A DNA stretch of 64,000 nt from Porphyra umbilicalis (Eukaryota; Rhodophyta; Bangiophyceae; Bangiales; Bangiaceae). Below, in pieces: positions 32,001 through 42,458 of the stretch (the stretch's first letter is position 1; each line of letters starts with the position of its first letter). The DNA lies in assembly GCA_002049455.2 (NCBI GenBank), contig KV918763.1:186001-250000 (forward strand), given 5' to 3'. The notes beneath the pieces are model-generated. The model worked only from the letters and a program-made list of their open reading frames with translations. It made no database searches and was not told the origin of the DNA. The position numbers and the translations under genes were made by a program.

Positions 32001-34508
32001 AGCCCCATGCGCCGCAGACACTTTGCCCGCCGGCCACTTGAACGACGGCGGGCGCGTGCCGTCGGCGGCTTGCAGGCCGGCAACGAGGGCCGCAATCAGT
32101 GCCGCGCGGGGGTGCCCGTCTGACCCGCCCGGGGCCTGCGGGTAAACCGCGAGGACGATGCACTTTGCAATGGCCTTGACCGCCGACGTGACGTGCGTCA
32201 CATAGTGGTTTTCAAAGGACGTTGCGACGGTTGCCCAGCCGCCCGTGTCGGCCGGACTCGGCAGCAGCGTGCTGCACGGCAGCTGCTCTGGCTCGGTTAT
32301 GGCCGCCGCCACTGCCGCCGACGCGGCAACACAGGCAGTGTAATCGCCGTCGCCGGTTGCCGCCTTGACGTCTGCACGCGGCTTGGCGTGCGCGCGCCGC
32401 CCCGAGCAAGAGACACACGCCCGCCGGGGGGCGCCGTCAAACGCGTGGACACCGCGACACGAGACGGTCGAGGCGACCTGCTTCCACGCAAGCCCGTGGC
32501 TGCCCGTCAGCGACGCCGGCACGGCCGCCATAAACTCATCGAGCGTGCGTCGGCCGCCGCCACCAACACCCGCACCCAACCCGCCGCCACCACCGTCGAC
32601 GCGCTCGAGCAGGTACCGCATCGTGCCGTCCATAACAATGGAGACGAGGCGCAGATGCTGCGTCTGCGCCGTTGCCAACTCTGTCAGCGCAGCCGCACCC
32701 GCCACCGCATTGGTGTCGGCCTCGGCAGACGCCTCGGTCTTGCGACGAGCCGAGGTGGTCGGCGGGCGTCCGGCTGGCGGCGGGCAGTTTGTGGGCGGCC
32801 GCGGGAGCCTCCGCCGCCAGACGCCAAAAAACCGGTCGACCGACACGGCCACCGTCGTCGTCACCTCCCCCGTCATGCGGTACTGGTCGGCGCACGCCAA
32901 GTCGCGGCCGCGGTCCTCATTGTGGTCTGACCAGCCGTGGGTGACGGCACGCAGCGGACACGCTGCGCTGGCGCGCGTGTGGCCGCGCGCATGGCAGGCA
33001 CCGCCCTTTGTCCGGCCGCTGCCGGCCGCGGCGCCCTTTGCCGCCCCGGCGGCCGCCACACGCGCCGCGTGCGCCGCCTTGGTGGCCGCGTCGGCTGCAC
33101 ACGTTTTCACATTGTGCCCCGTTGTCCCGCAGCCGCCGCATCGGCGCAGGCGGCCACGCGTGCCGCCGCCGCCGCTCGCCGGCGCGCCCCCTGCGCCGGC
33201 ACCGGCGTTGTCGCCCGTGTGGTCCCCCGCGTCGGGGGTTGCCATGGGGATCAAGCCCTTGGCCGCGGACAAGACGCTGCTTGCGGCGTGCCGGGCGCGC
33301 GCGCACAGGCGCCGACAGGCGACCACCGCGGCATTGTCGGCATCTGTCGCAGCGCCGGCGGCAGCGTCTGCCGCGCTGCCGTCCCCAGGGACGGCAGCGG
33401 GTGGTTGGTGCGGCGGCACGGTCACCGCGTCGACGGCTCGCAGCACTGCGGTCGAGGCCGACTCGGCGTCGCCCAGCGCTGCCGACGCGTACGACGTGGT
33501 GCCCCGCGCGTGCAAGGGGTTTGCTGCTAGCAGCTTGGCCAGCAGGGTGCTCGCGTCTCGCAAGGGGCCCACCGGCCCCACGTCGCCGGCCGCCTCGCAG
33601 GCGGCGGCGGCGGCGGCGACTTCGACCGTCGCGGACCGCACGGCAGACGCGGCACATTGTCGCGCGGCGTCTACGTGGCCGCCGGCCTTGATGGCCGCGT
33701 CCCCGCCGGTCGCACCCAGACGCGTGACGGCGTCGTCACGGTCGAGGTCCTTGTCGACGGGTCCGTCGACGGGGCCGTCCCCGCCTCCGCCGTCCCCACC
33801 GCCGCTCCCACCAGCTGTCTGTGGGGCGGGGTCGGTCACTGGTGCTGAAGGGGGGGGCACCCCGCCGGGCACACGGGGGTCGTTGGGGACACTCGCCGAC
33901 GGCGCGGGGCGCGCGGGGACGCCCCCCGTTGCTGGTGGGCGACTGTCGGGGGCACCCCCCCCCACCCGAGGGAGCAGACCGCCGTGGTCGCCGCCAATCG
34001 CCGAGGCACGAGTGTCGTCGCCGGGACCGCCCGCGGCACCGACTCTGGTGGTCGCGGCCACGGCCCGTGCGCCGCCGCCAGCGGTGCCCCCACCCGCGGG
34101 CCCGTTGCCGTCTGCCACACCCGCACCACCGCCCGCCATCATGGCTGTCCGCCGCGCCCCGGTGGGGCCGCGACGCGCTCGCAGCGCCGTCGACGTGCCG
34201 GGCGCCTCCTCCTCGTCTGTGGACGACACGTCGTCTGCGTCGGTGCCGGGTGTCGCCCCAATGCCCCCCAGCGGGACGGTGCCGCACGCACCGGCGCCGG
34301 TACCAGCCGCGCGACGCGAGTGTTCGCTGCTGGCGACGGACGGGGGTGCGTCCACGCGCATGGCGTCGTTCCGGCGAGCACGGGCGTGCCCGCCGACACC
34401 CGCCGCGTCAGGGACGCGGGAGGTGGGGCCCGTTCGAACATACCCCCACACACCAGGGTGTGTCGCGTGGCCCAGAGGCGTACGGGCACTGTCACCTGGG
34501 TCGGCCAT
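29034..34508 (-). CDS. Fanzor, eukaryotic TnpB-like RNA-guided endonuclease
   Basis: About 1,824 residues from the in-frame ATG at 34508. The C-terminal half has the Fanzor/TnpB nuclease order: RuvC-I VFVGWDPGVAS (D1027), then VYVDEHNTSQTCAECG (E1525, zinc Cys 1532 and 1535), then CTNVACPATYVGRDTNAARN (Cys 1639 and 1644, RuvC-III D1652). The zinc ribbon is split by an unusually long basic insert of ~100 residues. The N-terminal ~1,000 residues are largely Ala/Gly/Thr-rich and contain a perfect CCHC zinc knuckle, CGGCGTTGHNVKTC (Cys 457, 460, His 465, Cys 470). A second Cys/His cluster (CHARGHT…AACP) follows. Fanzors cut DNA using a guide RNA made from the gene's 3' region and are often carried by transposons. 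The active-site residues are all present, so it looks intact. It is much longer than the several-hundred-residue proteins usual in the family. Confidence 0.8.
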   Translation of the reverse strand: MADPGDSARTPLGHATHPGVWGYVRTGPTSRVPDAAGVGGHARARRNDAMRVDAPPSVASSEHSRRAAGTGAGACGTVPLGGIGATPGTDADDVSSTDEEEAPGTSTALRARRGPTGARRTAMMAGGGAGVADGNGPAGGGTAGGGARAVAATTRVGAAGGPGDDTRASAIGGDHGGLLPRVGGGAPDSRPPATGGVPARPAPSASVPNDPRVPGGVPPPSAPVTDPAPQTAGGSGGGDGGGGDGPVDGPVDKDLDRDDAVTRLGATGGDAAIKAGGHVDAARQCAASAVRSATVEVAAAAAACEAAGDVGPVGPLRDASTLLAKLLAANPLHARGTTSYASAALGDAESASTAVLRAVDAVTVPPHQPPAAVPGDGSAADAAAGAATDADNAAVVACRRLCARARHAASSVLSAAKGLIPMATPDAGDHTGDNAGAGAGGAPASGGGGTRGRLRRCGGCGTTGHNVKTCAADAATKAAHAARVAAAGAAKGAAAGSGRTKGGACHARGHTRASAACPLRAVTHGWSDHNEDRGRDLACADQYRMTGEVTTTVAVSVDRFFGVWRRRLPRPPTNCPPPAGRPPTTSARRKTEASAEADTNAVAGAAALTELATAQTQHLRLVSIVMDGTMRYLLERVDGGGGGLGAGVGGGGRRTLDEFMAAVPASLTGSHGLAWKQVASTVSCRGVHAFDGAPRRACVSCSGRRAHAKPRADVKAATGDGDYTACVAASAAVAAAITEPEQLPCSTLLPSPADTGGWATVATSFENHYVTHVTSAVKAIAKCIVLAVYPQAPGGSDGHPRAALIAALVAGLQAADGTRPPSFKWPAGKVSAAHGAAMTAAAALACDTVLVYTDGGGRRRSLLHLDTLALRQRALHVYPLLHYAQALCVGVGIEAADTSPGRVATCTGYARVSGALLRKRLAVHEGSIPPQTADGLVVQALLRRAGIIGASTLVGPSIVSDGVGVHFTIRYPATAASTAGARRARRRAASDGRGGGGPTETASVRTQVDRMAFAPDAVKALVFVGWDPGVASIVAAYCPGAVPFALSPAPHLHAYRAYRALRVAADALARAAMAATAAAECHVRRSGRLLPTVDTLRATVAQIVRAAKTTAAGLPIGGGDAVCETTKKRGRGALGASTGAEGSPPKQSRGALVGPTAATPAAQASLPPLEHVPTEPAAALDPPPPPDPPKPPRYTQPSYGDAWLTPVQRQEVARKRGTSGPDGRRSLLTRLRALAHAAVNDGVVQPWRLPNHVCVWMGEAALFKASTDAAADAGAKAEAAANAETAWHALSVGDQRHAARVWHSAARTAKRAAAAARNAKRAAAAAAAGTPTEPPQPGVPGTPLPSADRLRVLCAALRRAATTTRPRARAPPAGATLVVSKGAYREATGAGMTRRAEAAAAAAWAVTNPDVSRESLTAGCSLKVASWGAWVVAATARIARTYTDAYQAAYGAAATYGQRKARLHALIQRNRYAAVLARRLTGGLLRRTVDGTNAVLAIGRCRPRAGSVDLVRRMAKHVHFVYVDEHNTSQTCAECGHGLCNTYVSPDSPVDLTPLKAASSYAHRASVSAPKRGSPLRGGRRARRGVTTGSRSGPRDGAAAQRAKEHAEAVRTKVLKSIAAHGKWAFGTDPLALWGVKLCTNVACPATYVGRDTNAARNMSKIAIKSMQGQSIYPHIRGYAVSRAPPQEDPVQATRHAAAIEAGTYEADYGWTRCSPTSWERWRRPVVADAPVAEAGTTPAVAEAGTAPTAVPVAASKVRVEALGVVADGAHDAAAASASGDLATSNVGQMAAASPAPAMGHSHSSPSRLERVIVDCSPGSSRGV

Positions 34509-36829
34509 GCCCCAACGTACCGCGCGCCGTACAGGCGGGGGGCACCACGGCGGGTGACACCGTCTGCCGGCCGGGGTGGAGCAGGGGGGCAGCCGAGGGC
34601 GTGCGGCTGCAGCCGCGCTCAACAAGGGGCGGGCGGCGCGCACGAGACGCCCCGCGCCGCCGGCACGCGCGGCGGCGGGGGGCGTCGGCCCAGTGTGCGC
34701 TGTTGCGCCTGCTGGTGCCGCCCATCGGTCCCGGTCGGTGGCGCTTTTATAGGCACGCGTACGGGTGCCGGCGGGTCGAGCAACCAGACAGGCAGTGTCT
34801 CACGGCATGACGCTGTGGGACGATGCAGGCCTCAGACAGGTCGGCAATGCGAGACGGTTCATACGGCGCGCCGCCCAAGCGTGGGCAGCGTCGAAAGACA
34901 GACACACACACGAGCGCGCATGCAAACGGGGCGCCACGCACGCCGGGCGTGCGGCTGCGATAGACAGTATGTCTGCATTTGACCGACGCCTGTGGCGCCG
35001 ACGCGCGCTACTGAGCGCGGCCGTGGCACGCCCCAAGCACGTTGACAGACGTGTGTGTGTTGAAACCGCGGGCCCAACCCTTGATCCAGGTCGGCCGACC
35101 TTATGCTCGCACCTCCTCTCCGAGGTGCACACATGCAGGCGTATATCCCACACACATCCCCACTCTACATGCACGTGGCTGTGTGGTGGTGGTACCGTAG
35201 TGGTAAACCGCACCGGCGGGCGGCGCCTACTTGTGACGCGGTAGACTGTCGACCGTCTCCGGGCCCGTCCCGTGCGCGTTTGTGGGCGGCAACTGCGTCC
35301 CGTCGTCACTGGGCAGCCGCACGTCCCCTGTGGCCACGCACCCGCACACGTCGTGGCCCAAGCAGCCCCGTCGCCCGAGCGACAGACGGGGAGTCTGCCA
35401 CCACGGGGCTGCACGGCGCCGCGCGCCCCACACGCGGGGGCCCGGGCGGTGCCACCGCAAAGGGCGTGTTGTCGCGGCCCACATCTGCGTCGTGTGCGCG
35501 GCGGGCAGTCCCCCACCGCAACCGGCCGCCTGACCTCATCAACCCCCATTGCACGCGCCGGTTTGGGCGCATGACGGCAGGGGGTTTGTAGGATACAGTA
35601 CGGTGGCAGGAGGGTACACCTCACCACGCCGACTCGACGAGCGTCGAGTCCTTCTCCGGCCAGTCGCAGGCCAGCATTCGACCTCGGGCGGCGGCGACTC
35701 TCGATGGTCACACCCAGGTCGGTACAGCAGTTGGGGCGCTGTCCGCACCGCACCGGCCGACCGCTCCTGGTGTGCACATTCTGGGGCCACGTCGGCCTCC
35801 CTTGACGGGCCCGTCAGCACCTGTTTCCTGCGATGAGAGCCGAAAGCGCAATCCCCCAGAGGCGTAATCTTGATCCAGAATTGCGCCAGGGACAGTGCCC
35901 GTGGCATGCGGCGCGCACCTGTACCAGTGGGTGTGGGCGGCTGTGCCCCCCCGTGTCAGCACCTGCGGGGTGATGCGCGGCGGCCGCTCCCGACGACGTT
36001 GTCTTCTCCATCGTGACATGGTTGGCATCTGGTCAGACAGACGGTGGCGGGGTGCACTATTCAGACAACCGATCATGTCAAAGATTCATGATTCGACCCC
36101 TGTGGCAGCGGGTTCGTCTCCCCCACGACGCGTGGACGCGTACAGGTGGCGTGGGGGCACGACAGACGCGGGCCGCTGCGCCCCGCACACACTCGAGAGC
36201 GCGTCGGGACGGATCGTGGGCGTCGGGTTGTTGTCTGTGAAACCATCTTTTGGGTGGCACACACGTCGTGTCCCACACGGACAATTGGAATTGGCGCACA
36301 TCCCTGTTTGCCCCCCACCCACGCGGCACGACGGCCGCGCACCCCATACGCGGTGAGCACTGGTCCATGCCCGTCCTCGCGCTCGGTTGCACCTCGCCAG
36401 GGACGCGGTCCGCGTCGCCGACCGGGCCCCCAGGTGCGCCACTGGAGGAGACACAAAACGCCAGGAACTGCAAGGAAATCCACCTGTTCACACGCCTATG
36501 TACATGTGGCGTACGGACCTGTATGCGCGCGGCAACAATGAAACACAAAACACGACAGCCCCGTACGACTGTCTGCTATGCGCAAATGGAGAGGGTGGGG
36601 GTGGGTGATCAGCACCCGGTGGTGCGTATGGCGTGTCGCCCCCCAAGCCGGTTGCGCCATGGAATGGGGGCTGGGGAGAAGCGTGTGACCGTTTGAGCCC
36701 AACAGGCTGCGGTGGGTGCCCCACAGAGGCGCGCTCAGTTGTGTGCTGCACCCACTCTGCCGATTGGGGACGCGCAGGGGGTACAGTCAATATCTGGTTA
36801 TATGCGTCCCGGTTATATGGCACCCTGCC
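34509..36829. other. upstream flank of the Fanzor gene, no gene supported
   Basis: GC-rich, with CACACAC/GTGTGTG-like words. Frames are open on both strands without recognisable domains. A GCACCTC…GAGGTGC hairpin lies at 35109-35128. A serine recombinase of the IS607 type, if one accompanied the Fanzor, is not seen. The promoter must lie near 34510-34800. Confidence 0.4.
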
Positions 36830-37987
36830 ATCGTCACGGCCGGCAGAATCCCCATCCGCCCCCATCTAAAGCCTATCCGTATCCAAAACTCTGATGGACG
36901 GGCATTGTTGACGTCTGTGAGCGCCCCCCGATTCCCCATCCAAAGAGTTACTGGGATGGGCTTCCTCGACCGAGGCCAGTCAAAAGTCACCGCACTCTTG
37001 TGCAGCACAGCCGTTTCTTTTCGGCCCTCGTCACGTCCGCGGAAAAATCACGCCATCTCATTGGGCCAGCATCATTTCTACTCTTGAGCCGGGCCCTTGC
37101 TAACTGCAGCCCCCGTACTGCTCCCATCTGGTCCGTCTGCTTAGCGGCGTCCGCGGCACGAGGTCAACCCTTGCTTTTCTGCGATACAGCTCCCATATTT
37201 CTCAGTACTTGAGATTCAAATCTTGTACATTGTGTCCACCCCGTCGACGTCACGACCAGACCGACGGTCGTCTTGTTCACGCCGACAGACAGCGACAGAA
37301 AATGACTTGGCCTTGAAAATCGCAATGAGTCGGTGACATCGCGAAACGCCGTGCTCCACGCTGCGCTCCGCTATTCGCTTTGAGAGTGCAAAAATTCCGT
37401 CACTTGCACAGTGTGTTCTAAGACTGCCCGATGCCCCGGAAACCCGCGTGGACGCCCGTCCTAGCAACACGGCACAGGATTCACGAACGCTGTAGCTCTG
37501 CTTCCGCCGCGACTTCACCTCGTCGGATTTGGAGTCGGTCGTGAGGACGGCCGGCTGCAACCGAGGCCCGTGCAATTGGCATGCTTTGGAACAGCATACT
37601 TATACTTCCCGCAGACCAATTGGAGTGGCCCAAACTGCTGCGCGTGTGTGCCCAAACCACGTGCGACTGGTAGCCAATGACATGGCCTTTTGGTTTCACA
37701 TCGGGTTTCTGAATACGAAACGGCCGAGCCTGCCGAGGATCACACGGTGTCTCTCGAGCGGGCCACCTCGACACGAAGGACTCCCGGGCGGAACTGGGGA
37801 CCACGCCATAGGCTGGAAACGCGCATCCGAAGCCCATCCAAAGCCCAGCGGTATCCCATCGAAAACTCTGATGGATGGGCTTGGATGAGCAGGAGAAGCC
37901 CATCTGTCAACAACCAAAGAGTGACGAGACAACATCCAAGGCCAATCTAAAACCCGTTTGGATGGGGATTCTGCCAGCCGTGACGAT
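36830..37987. mobile_element. 1.16-kb inverted-repeat element, unclassified
   Basis: ATCGTCACGGCCGGCAGAAT and the following CCCCATCC at 36830-36857 recur inverted at 37960-37987 with one mismatch. Just inside, a direct word AAAACTCTGATGGAYGGGC occurs near 36885 and again near 37860. GCCCATCC/GGATGGGC words are scattered in both orientations. No open frame with a domain is inside. It is probably a non-autonomous DNA transposon. The exact ends and target duplication are not clear. Confidence 0.6.
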
Positions 37988-39850
37988 ATAGCCGGGAGGG
38001 TCGCGATCGCTGATACATCATTGACCCAATCCAGCAAACGACACGAAGTAGCCGGCGTGAAGGAATATGTTTCTTGAAACAGCGGGTGGGCTACAAAGTG
38101 CACAGGGGTGCCAGATAAGCGGCGATTGGCTGCACCACTTGAGCGAGCAACACAATCATCGCAGTTTGGCTGAATCTTGAAACGTAGCCCACCGTCACCC
38201 AAGCCTATAAAAGCAAAGCGCTGTGCGGGCAGACGTCTGGCGCGCCGCACGCGCAAGGTCCCACCACCGACACCCCCGGCGCGCACGCATCGACGACGTA
38301 AACGTCGATCGGCGGCCACGCGTCGATCGACGACCCGGCGTCGGTGTGGGTAGGTGACGGACACACCCAGGTGGTGTGGTCGGCTGGGCGTTCGTTGCCC
38401 CCGGTCGCGGGTCCTCGAGGTGTCGGTCATCACGCGCCCGTCCTCGGCTGCGTCCCCCGCCCGCTGAGCGTGGGTGCCGAGCGTGCGTGCCGTCTGGGTG
38501 CCGGCAAGCACCCTCTTTGCCGCGTCGACTCATATCATGGTGATATCCGTTGTCGCTGCGGCCCTGGTGTGCCGCGTCGCTCCAGTACGGCCCCCTCCCA
38601 GCCACCAGGTGCGCAACAGATGCATGCGCGCCGTGATCGCTCAGTGACTGTGCTTGCAAGCAGAAAAGCAGACAAATTTGTTCCTGACTGTGTTTGATGT
38701 GAACGACAAGTCTTCACGTGGACAGTCATGGGGTGAGTCAAAACCCACACACATCAGCACGGTTTTGTGGTGACTCCTTGTTGGACCCATCGCTCAGGGT
38801 CGAATGACTGGCCAGCGTTGTGCCACTGGTGCACCCGTACCACCAATTACGGCCGTCCCCCACACGCCACAGGGTTCAATCTTCCCAGTTCCCGCCGATG
38901 CCGTCAAAAGTCCTCCGACCTGTGGGCAGTTGACCGAGACCACGTATTGACTTTGACCAAATTTGGAAATACAGCCATGCAGCGGCCAACATTGGGAAGA
39001 CGGTCGTAGCACCCAGAAATGGTCAGGCAGCCACCCCTTGATCTCACAACCTTGCGTGTGTTTCGCCATCACCAGCGACCATCTGTGAGAAAAGTACTAC
39101 GGACGGTCATCCTCCAACCGCAGGGTGTCTGCGTGTCAAGGACAACCAAGAGAACAGCTGCAGATGCTCCAGGTGGTGACGGGGTCAACCAGCCAGACCA
39201 GACCGCCGGGCCACAAGGAAAAGAAAAACCCGCACACGCTGCAGAGTCACACCCACCATGCACGGCTGCGGCGGTGGCCAAGTAGCGATCGCCGACGCCC
39301 AACAGAGATCCTTGTGACGCACGTCTTGCAGTCGTGGGGGGGGGATGGGAAGGATTTTGCTGCCACGGCCACCTCCCGACGGACCCTTCCCGCCGTACCG
39401 CTGAGGCAGCTGCAGGCAGGGCCGCTGCGCCCATAGAGGCTGCAGACAGTGTCGCCGGTCTCCCGGTCGACTCCGTAGTTACAATATTATGACAATTAAT
39501 ATGCATAGCGCGCAGCAAAGCGCCCAGAAAACTGTGGGCGCTGGGCGCTGGAGAGCCCTCTGAGCGCCCATAGAGCGCGAACAATGCGCCCCAAAGCGTC
39601 GGCCTGGGCGCACTCAACAACCCTACTCACACGCACGAAAAAGTGGTAAAGAGGCGGTTTCACACTGCCCTGCGCCCCAGGTCCAGGTCAATGGCTCAAC
39701 GTCACACGCGCGACAGCAGCAGCCAAACAGACGAAATACGTACTCACATGGGGCCGTCCCATGGCCCACCTTGTGTTGCCCCTCGTACTTCCATGCACTG
39801 ACTTTGTTCACCTTGCGTGGCCCCTCGTACTTCTGTGTATTTCTTTTCTC
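37988..39850. other. intergenic, nothing coding recognised
   Basis: Short frames only. A run of GCGCCC/GGGCGC words at about 39510-39610, ending in AACAACCCTA, faintly recalls the hAT MITE termini, but no matching left end is found. Confidence 0.4.
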
Positions 39851-41409
39851 AGATGACCGTGAACATATTCTCACCGGATAATCCGAGAGCATTCCGACGG
39901 CGGTGGAAGACGACAAATCCTTGGACTTTTTTGGCATGCTCGCAGTATTCCGATGTATTGATTTGCGCAGACGAGTCGATCTGCGTGTGTGTTTTTTACT
40001 TGTGTCCAACAGACGCAGAGCGTCCGCGCAACCAATACAACGGGGCCCACAGGGGCCCGTCTGCGGTCGCGGTCACCCCCCCGTGGCTATGAGCCCACGT
40101 CATGACCCCCACCCGCCAGCAGCCCGGGACGGAGGCAACCCCCCCCTGACCAGCCGCCCTATTGGCGTCACCACCGTCGACCACACCATCCATATCGACG
40201 CCCTCCCCGTCATCTTGATCGTCGCCACCCTTCCCGTCATCCTCCGCGACGTCGTTGGCAGAGCCGGCGAACGTGCCACCGCCAGTCTCGACGCCGTCCT
40301 CCCCGGGGTCCACCTGCATGGGATCGTTTGCCGTGGCGGCTCCCTCGTCCGCGTCGCCACTGCTTGAAAGCTCCACGTCGTCCCCGTAGATGCCCTCTTC
40401 GTCCGCGGCGGCAGTTTCCGCCTCCTCGTCGTACTTGTCAGCACTGCCCGCCTCCTCGTCGTACTCTTCATCACTGCCCGCCTCCTCGTCGTCCGCGGCG
40501 GCAGTGTCCGCCTCCCCGTCTTCCGCGTTGGCACTGCCCTCCTCCTGCACCTCGTCGTCCGTGGCGTCAACCTCGTACTCCACCACTTCGACGTCCGTGG
40601 CGAAGCTGTGGGTCTCCTCCAGCCCGTCGTCCGCGGCGGTCCCGTCCTCCTCGTGCCAATCGTCCCTCACAAGGTGGCTTGGAGCGCCCGCGTCGTCCGT
40701 CGCCACGCCGTTCGCATCGGCGGTGACGGCTGTCCGTCGCGGCGGGTTGGGAAGTTCCTCCGACAGACCGACGACGGTGAAAGCCGTCGAAAGGACGGTT
40801 CTTGGCAGGGTCCTCCGGTGCGACGCAGACGATCATGTGCAACACGTTAGAGGCGAAGTTCCCACTTCGGACCTCTGCCTTGATGCGAGCGATGTCCCGC
40901 GATCCACCGTCCGCGCAGACTCTGCCGGCAAACGAAGGTCCGCGACGGTGATATCATGGGGCACCACTTTGCCCACGGCGACCGACATTCCACAGCTGCG
41001 GGTGGGAGCGAACAGCCAACACAACTTCAGAGTGGGACCAAGGAATGGGCGAGGGCGAGTGGGGGGGGGGGGGGCGCGGCGCATGAGCGCTGGGGTCGGC
41101 CCTTGGGAGGGACCAACGGTGCACACACCTCAAGCAGCCGCGTGCGCGCCGGGGGTGGCGTGGAAAGGACAACGCGGGCCGTTTGGCCGATGCACGGTGT
41201 AACCGAAGTTGCCGCATTTATTGGGGTGGTGCATGTCTCTTCACCGACTCGACAGTCAGGACGAGCCCGACATAGACCAGTGAGAACGTGTGGACCGTCC
41301 ATGCTTTGCGCAATGGCTGGTGCCACTCACAATTCCACGTAGTTGGCATGAAGCAACGCCGCCGGAACCCTCTCGGATTATCCGGTGAGAATAGGTGCAC
41401 GGTCATCTG
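39851..41409. mobile_element. 1.56-kb terminal-inverted-repeat element carrying an acidic frame
   Basis: A 54-base arm beginning CAGATGACCGTG and continuing TTCTCACCGGATAATCCGAG at 39851-39904 recurs inverted at 41356-41409 with about six mismatches. Homology continues a little beyond the arms (GTATTTCTTTTCT-like), so the true ends may lie slightly further out. The same terminal motif recurs repeatedly at 42.4-45.1 kb. No transposase is inside, so the element is non-autonomous. Superfamily unknown. Confidence 0.65.
39996..40706 (-). CDS. acidic Asp/Glu/Ala-rich frame inside the 1.56-kb element
   Basis: About 236 codons, open further upstream to about 40835 but with no ATG, so it may be an exon or captured fragment. 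The middle is strongly acidic with short repeats of the type DEEYDEEAGS. The C-terminal ~40 residues are ordinary in composition. No family recognised. Confidence 0.25.
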   Translation of the reverse strand: MATDDAGAPSHLVRDDWHEEDGTAADDGLEETHSFATDVEVVEYEVDATDDEVQEEGSANAEDGEADTAAADDEEAGSDEEYDEEAGSADKYDEEAETAAADEEGIYGDDVELSSSGDADEGAATANDPMQVDPGEDGVETGGGTFAGSANDVAEDDGKGGDDQDDGEGVDMDGVVDGGDANRAAGQGGVASVPGCWRVGVMTWAHSHGGVTATADGPLWAPLYWLRGRSASVGHK

Positions 41410-42450
41410 GCAAGAAAAGTACTTGGAATTACTTCTCATGACAAGAAGCGGCGCCACGGGCGCACTGGGTGCTATACTTTGGTGATTGCAAAAGGATCCC
41501 AGCAGCTTGTCCAGACACTGGCCCTTTGGGGGATGGTGGTGGCCAGTTCCAATACTGTGGGTCGGCGACGTCCACCACGCAAGGACGTCACAAAGTCGGT
41601 GGGGATTGTGGCTGGCACCAGAGCTGCACGGTAGGGCCAATGCGGGGCCATACCATACTGGCAGTGCACATCCAAAAGTGTGTATGCGTCCCCACCATTA
41701 TTTGATGCGCTTCCCATCAAGTGATGTCCGATTCTCTTCGTCGCCCACGAGAGAACGGCTGCTGCGGCTGCGATTCAGACTATCAAAATGGGTGTCTGAC
41801 AGGCTCTTAACGCTTGGTGCAGCAGGCGACCAGCGTCATCGTGCTTCTGCGGTCTCACCGATGACAATGTGTGACCAGTGTCAACAAGCCATCTCATGGT
41901 GGCCTCCCTCACCTCCCCCAGGTGCAGGCCGGTCTTGCGTGGATTTCTGGCGCCCAAACACCGTCGGAAGGCTCCCTGTATCCGTCTGGGGGGTAATATT
42001 GACCATCCGTCTGCCAAGGCAGCTTCCTGCGCTTCAATTTCCACAGTAAGCAGATTTCTGAGGTCCCTGAAGTGTCCTGAGCTCACTCGTCGTCGGCGCT
42101 TCTCGAACACGCATCACGTCGTAGCGCAACAAATAGTGCCCAAGAAAGGAGGTGCTGGTAATTTTGACCATCTCGTACAAAGGCTGTCAAGGGGCGTGAA
42201 AAGATAACGCGTCCGGTCGGACAGACGCAGCAGGGCCCCTGCACACAGCTGCACAGACGACCGGACATCGACGCGCTGCACCACCATCTGCAAGTTTGCC
42301 AACGACGCCCGCATGTGCCCCTTTCCAGCGCGCGTCAGACGGGTCCCTCGGCGACCATGCATTGCACACGGGGAGGGTGTGTTGCACACCGAAAACGAGT
42401 CCACGTATTTGTGCGTCCGCGGCGCCGTCAGGAGGGCATCGGATTATCCA
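41410..42450. other. intergenic between repeat elements
   Basis: No supported gene. A minus-strand frame at 41775-42110 (starting at GTG) has varied composition and could be a captured fragment, but nothing is recognised. From about 42399 the terminal motif shared with the 1.56-kb element begins (CGGATTATCCAGTGAGAAT), just before the MITE insertion. Confidence 0.4.
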
Positions 42451-42458
42451 GTGAGAAT

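Noticed and set aside
32365-34557. 730-codon + strand frame opposite the Fanzor N-terminus
   Set aside because: Low-complexity mirror of the minus-strand gene with no domain. The minus strand has the zinc knuckle and continues into the nuclease.
34800-35777. 325-codon minus-strand frame upstream of the Fanzor
   Set aside because: Arg/Cys/Thr-rich without domain, overlapping equally long frames on the other strand. It is not the serine recombinase that would be expected for an IS607-type partner.
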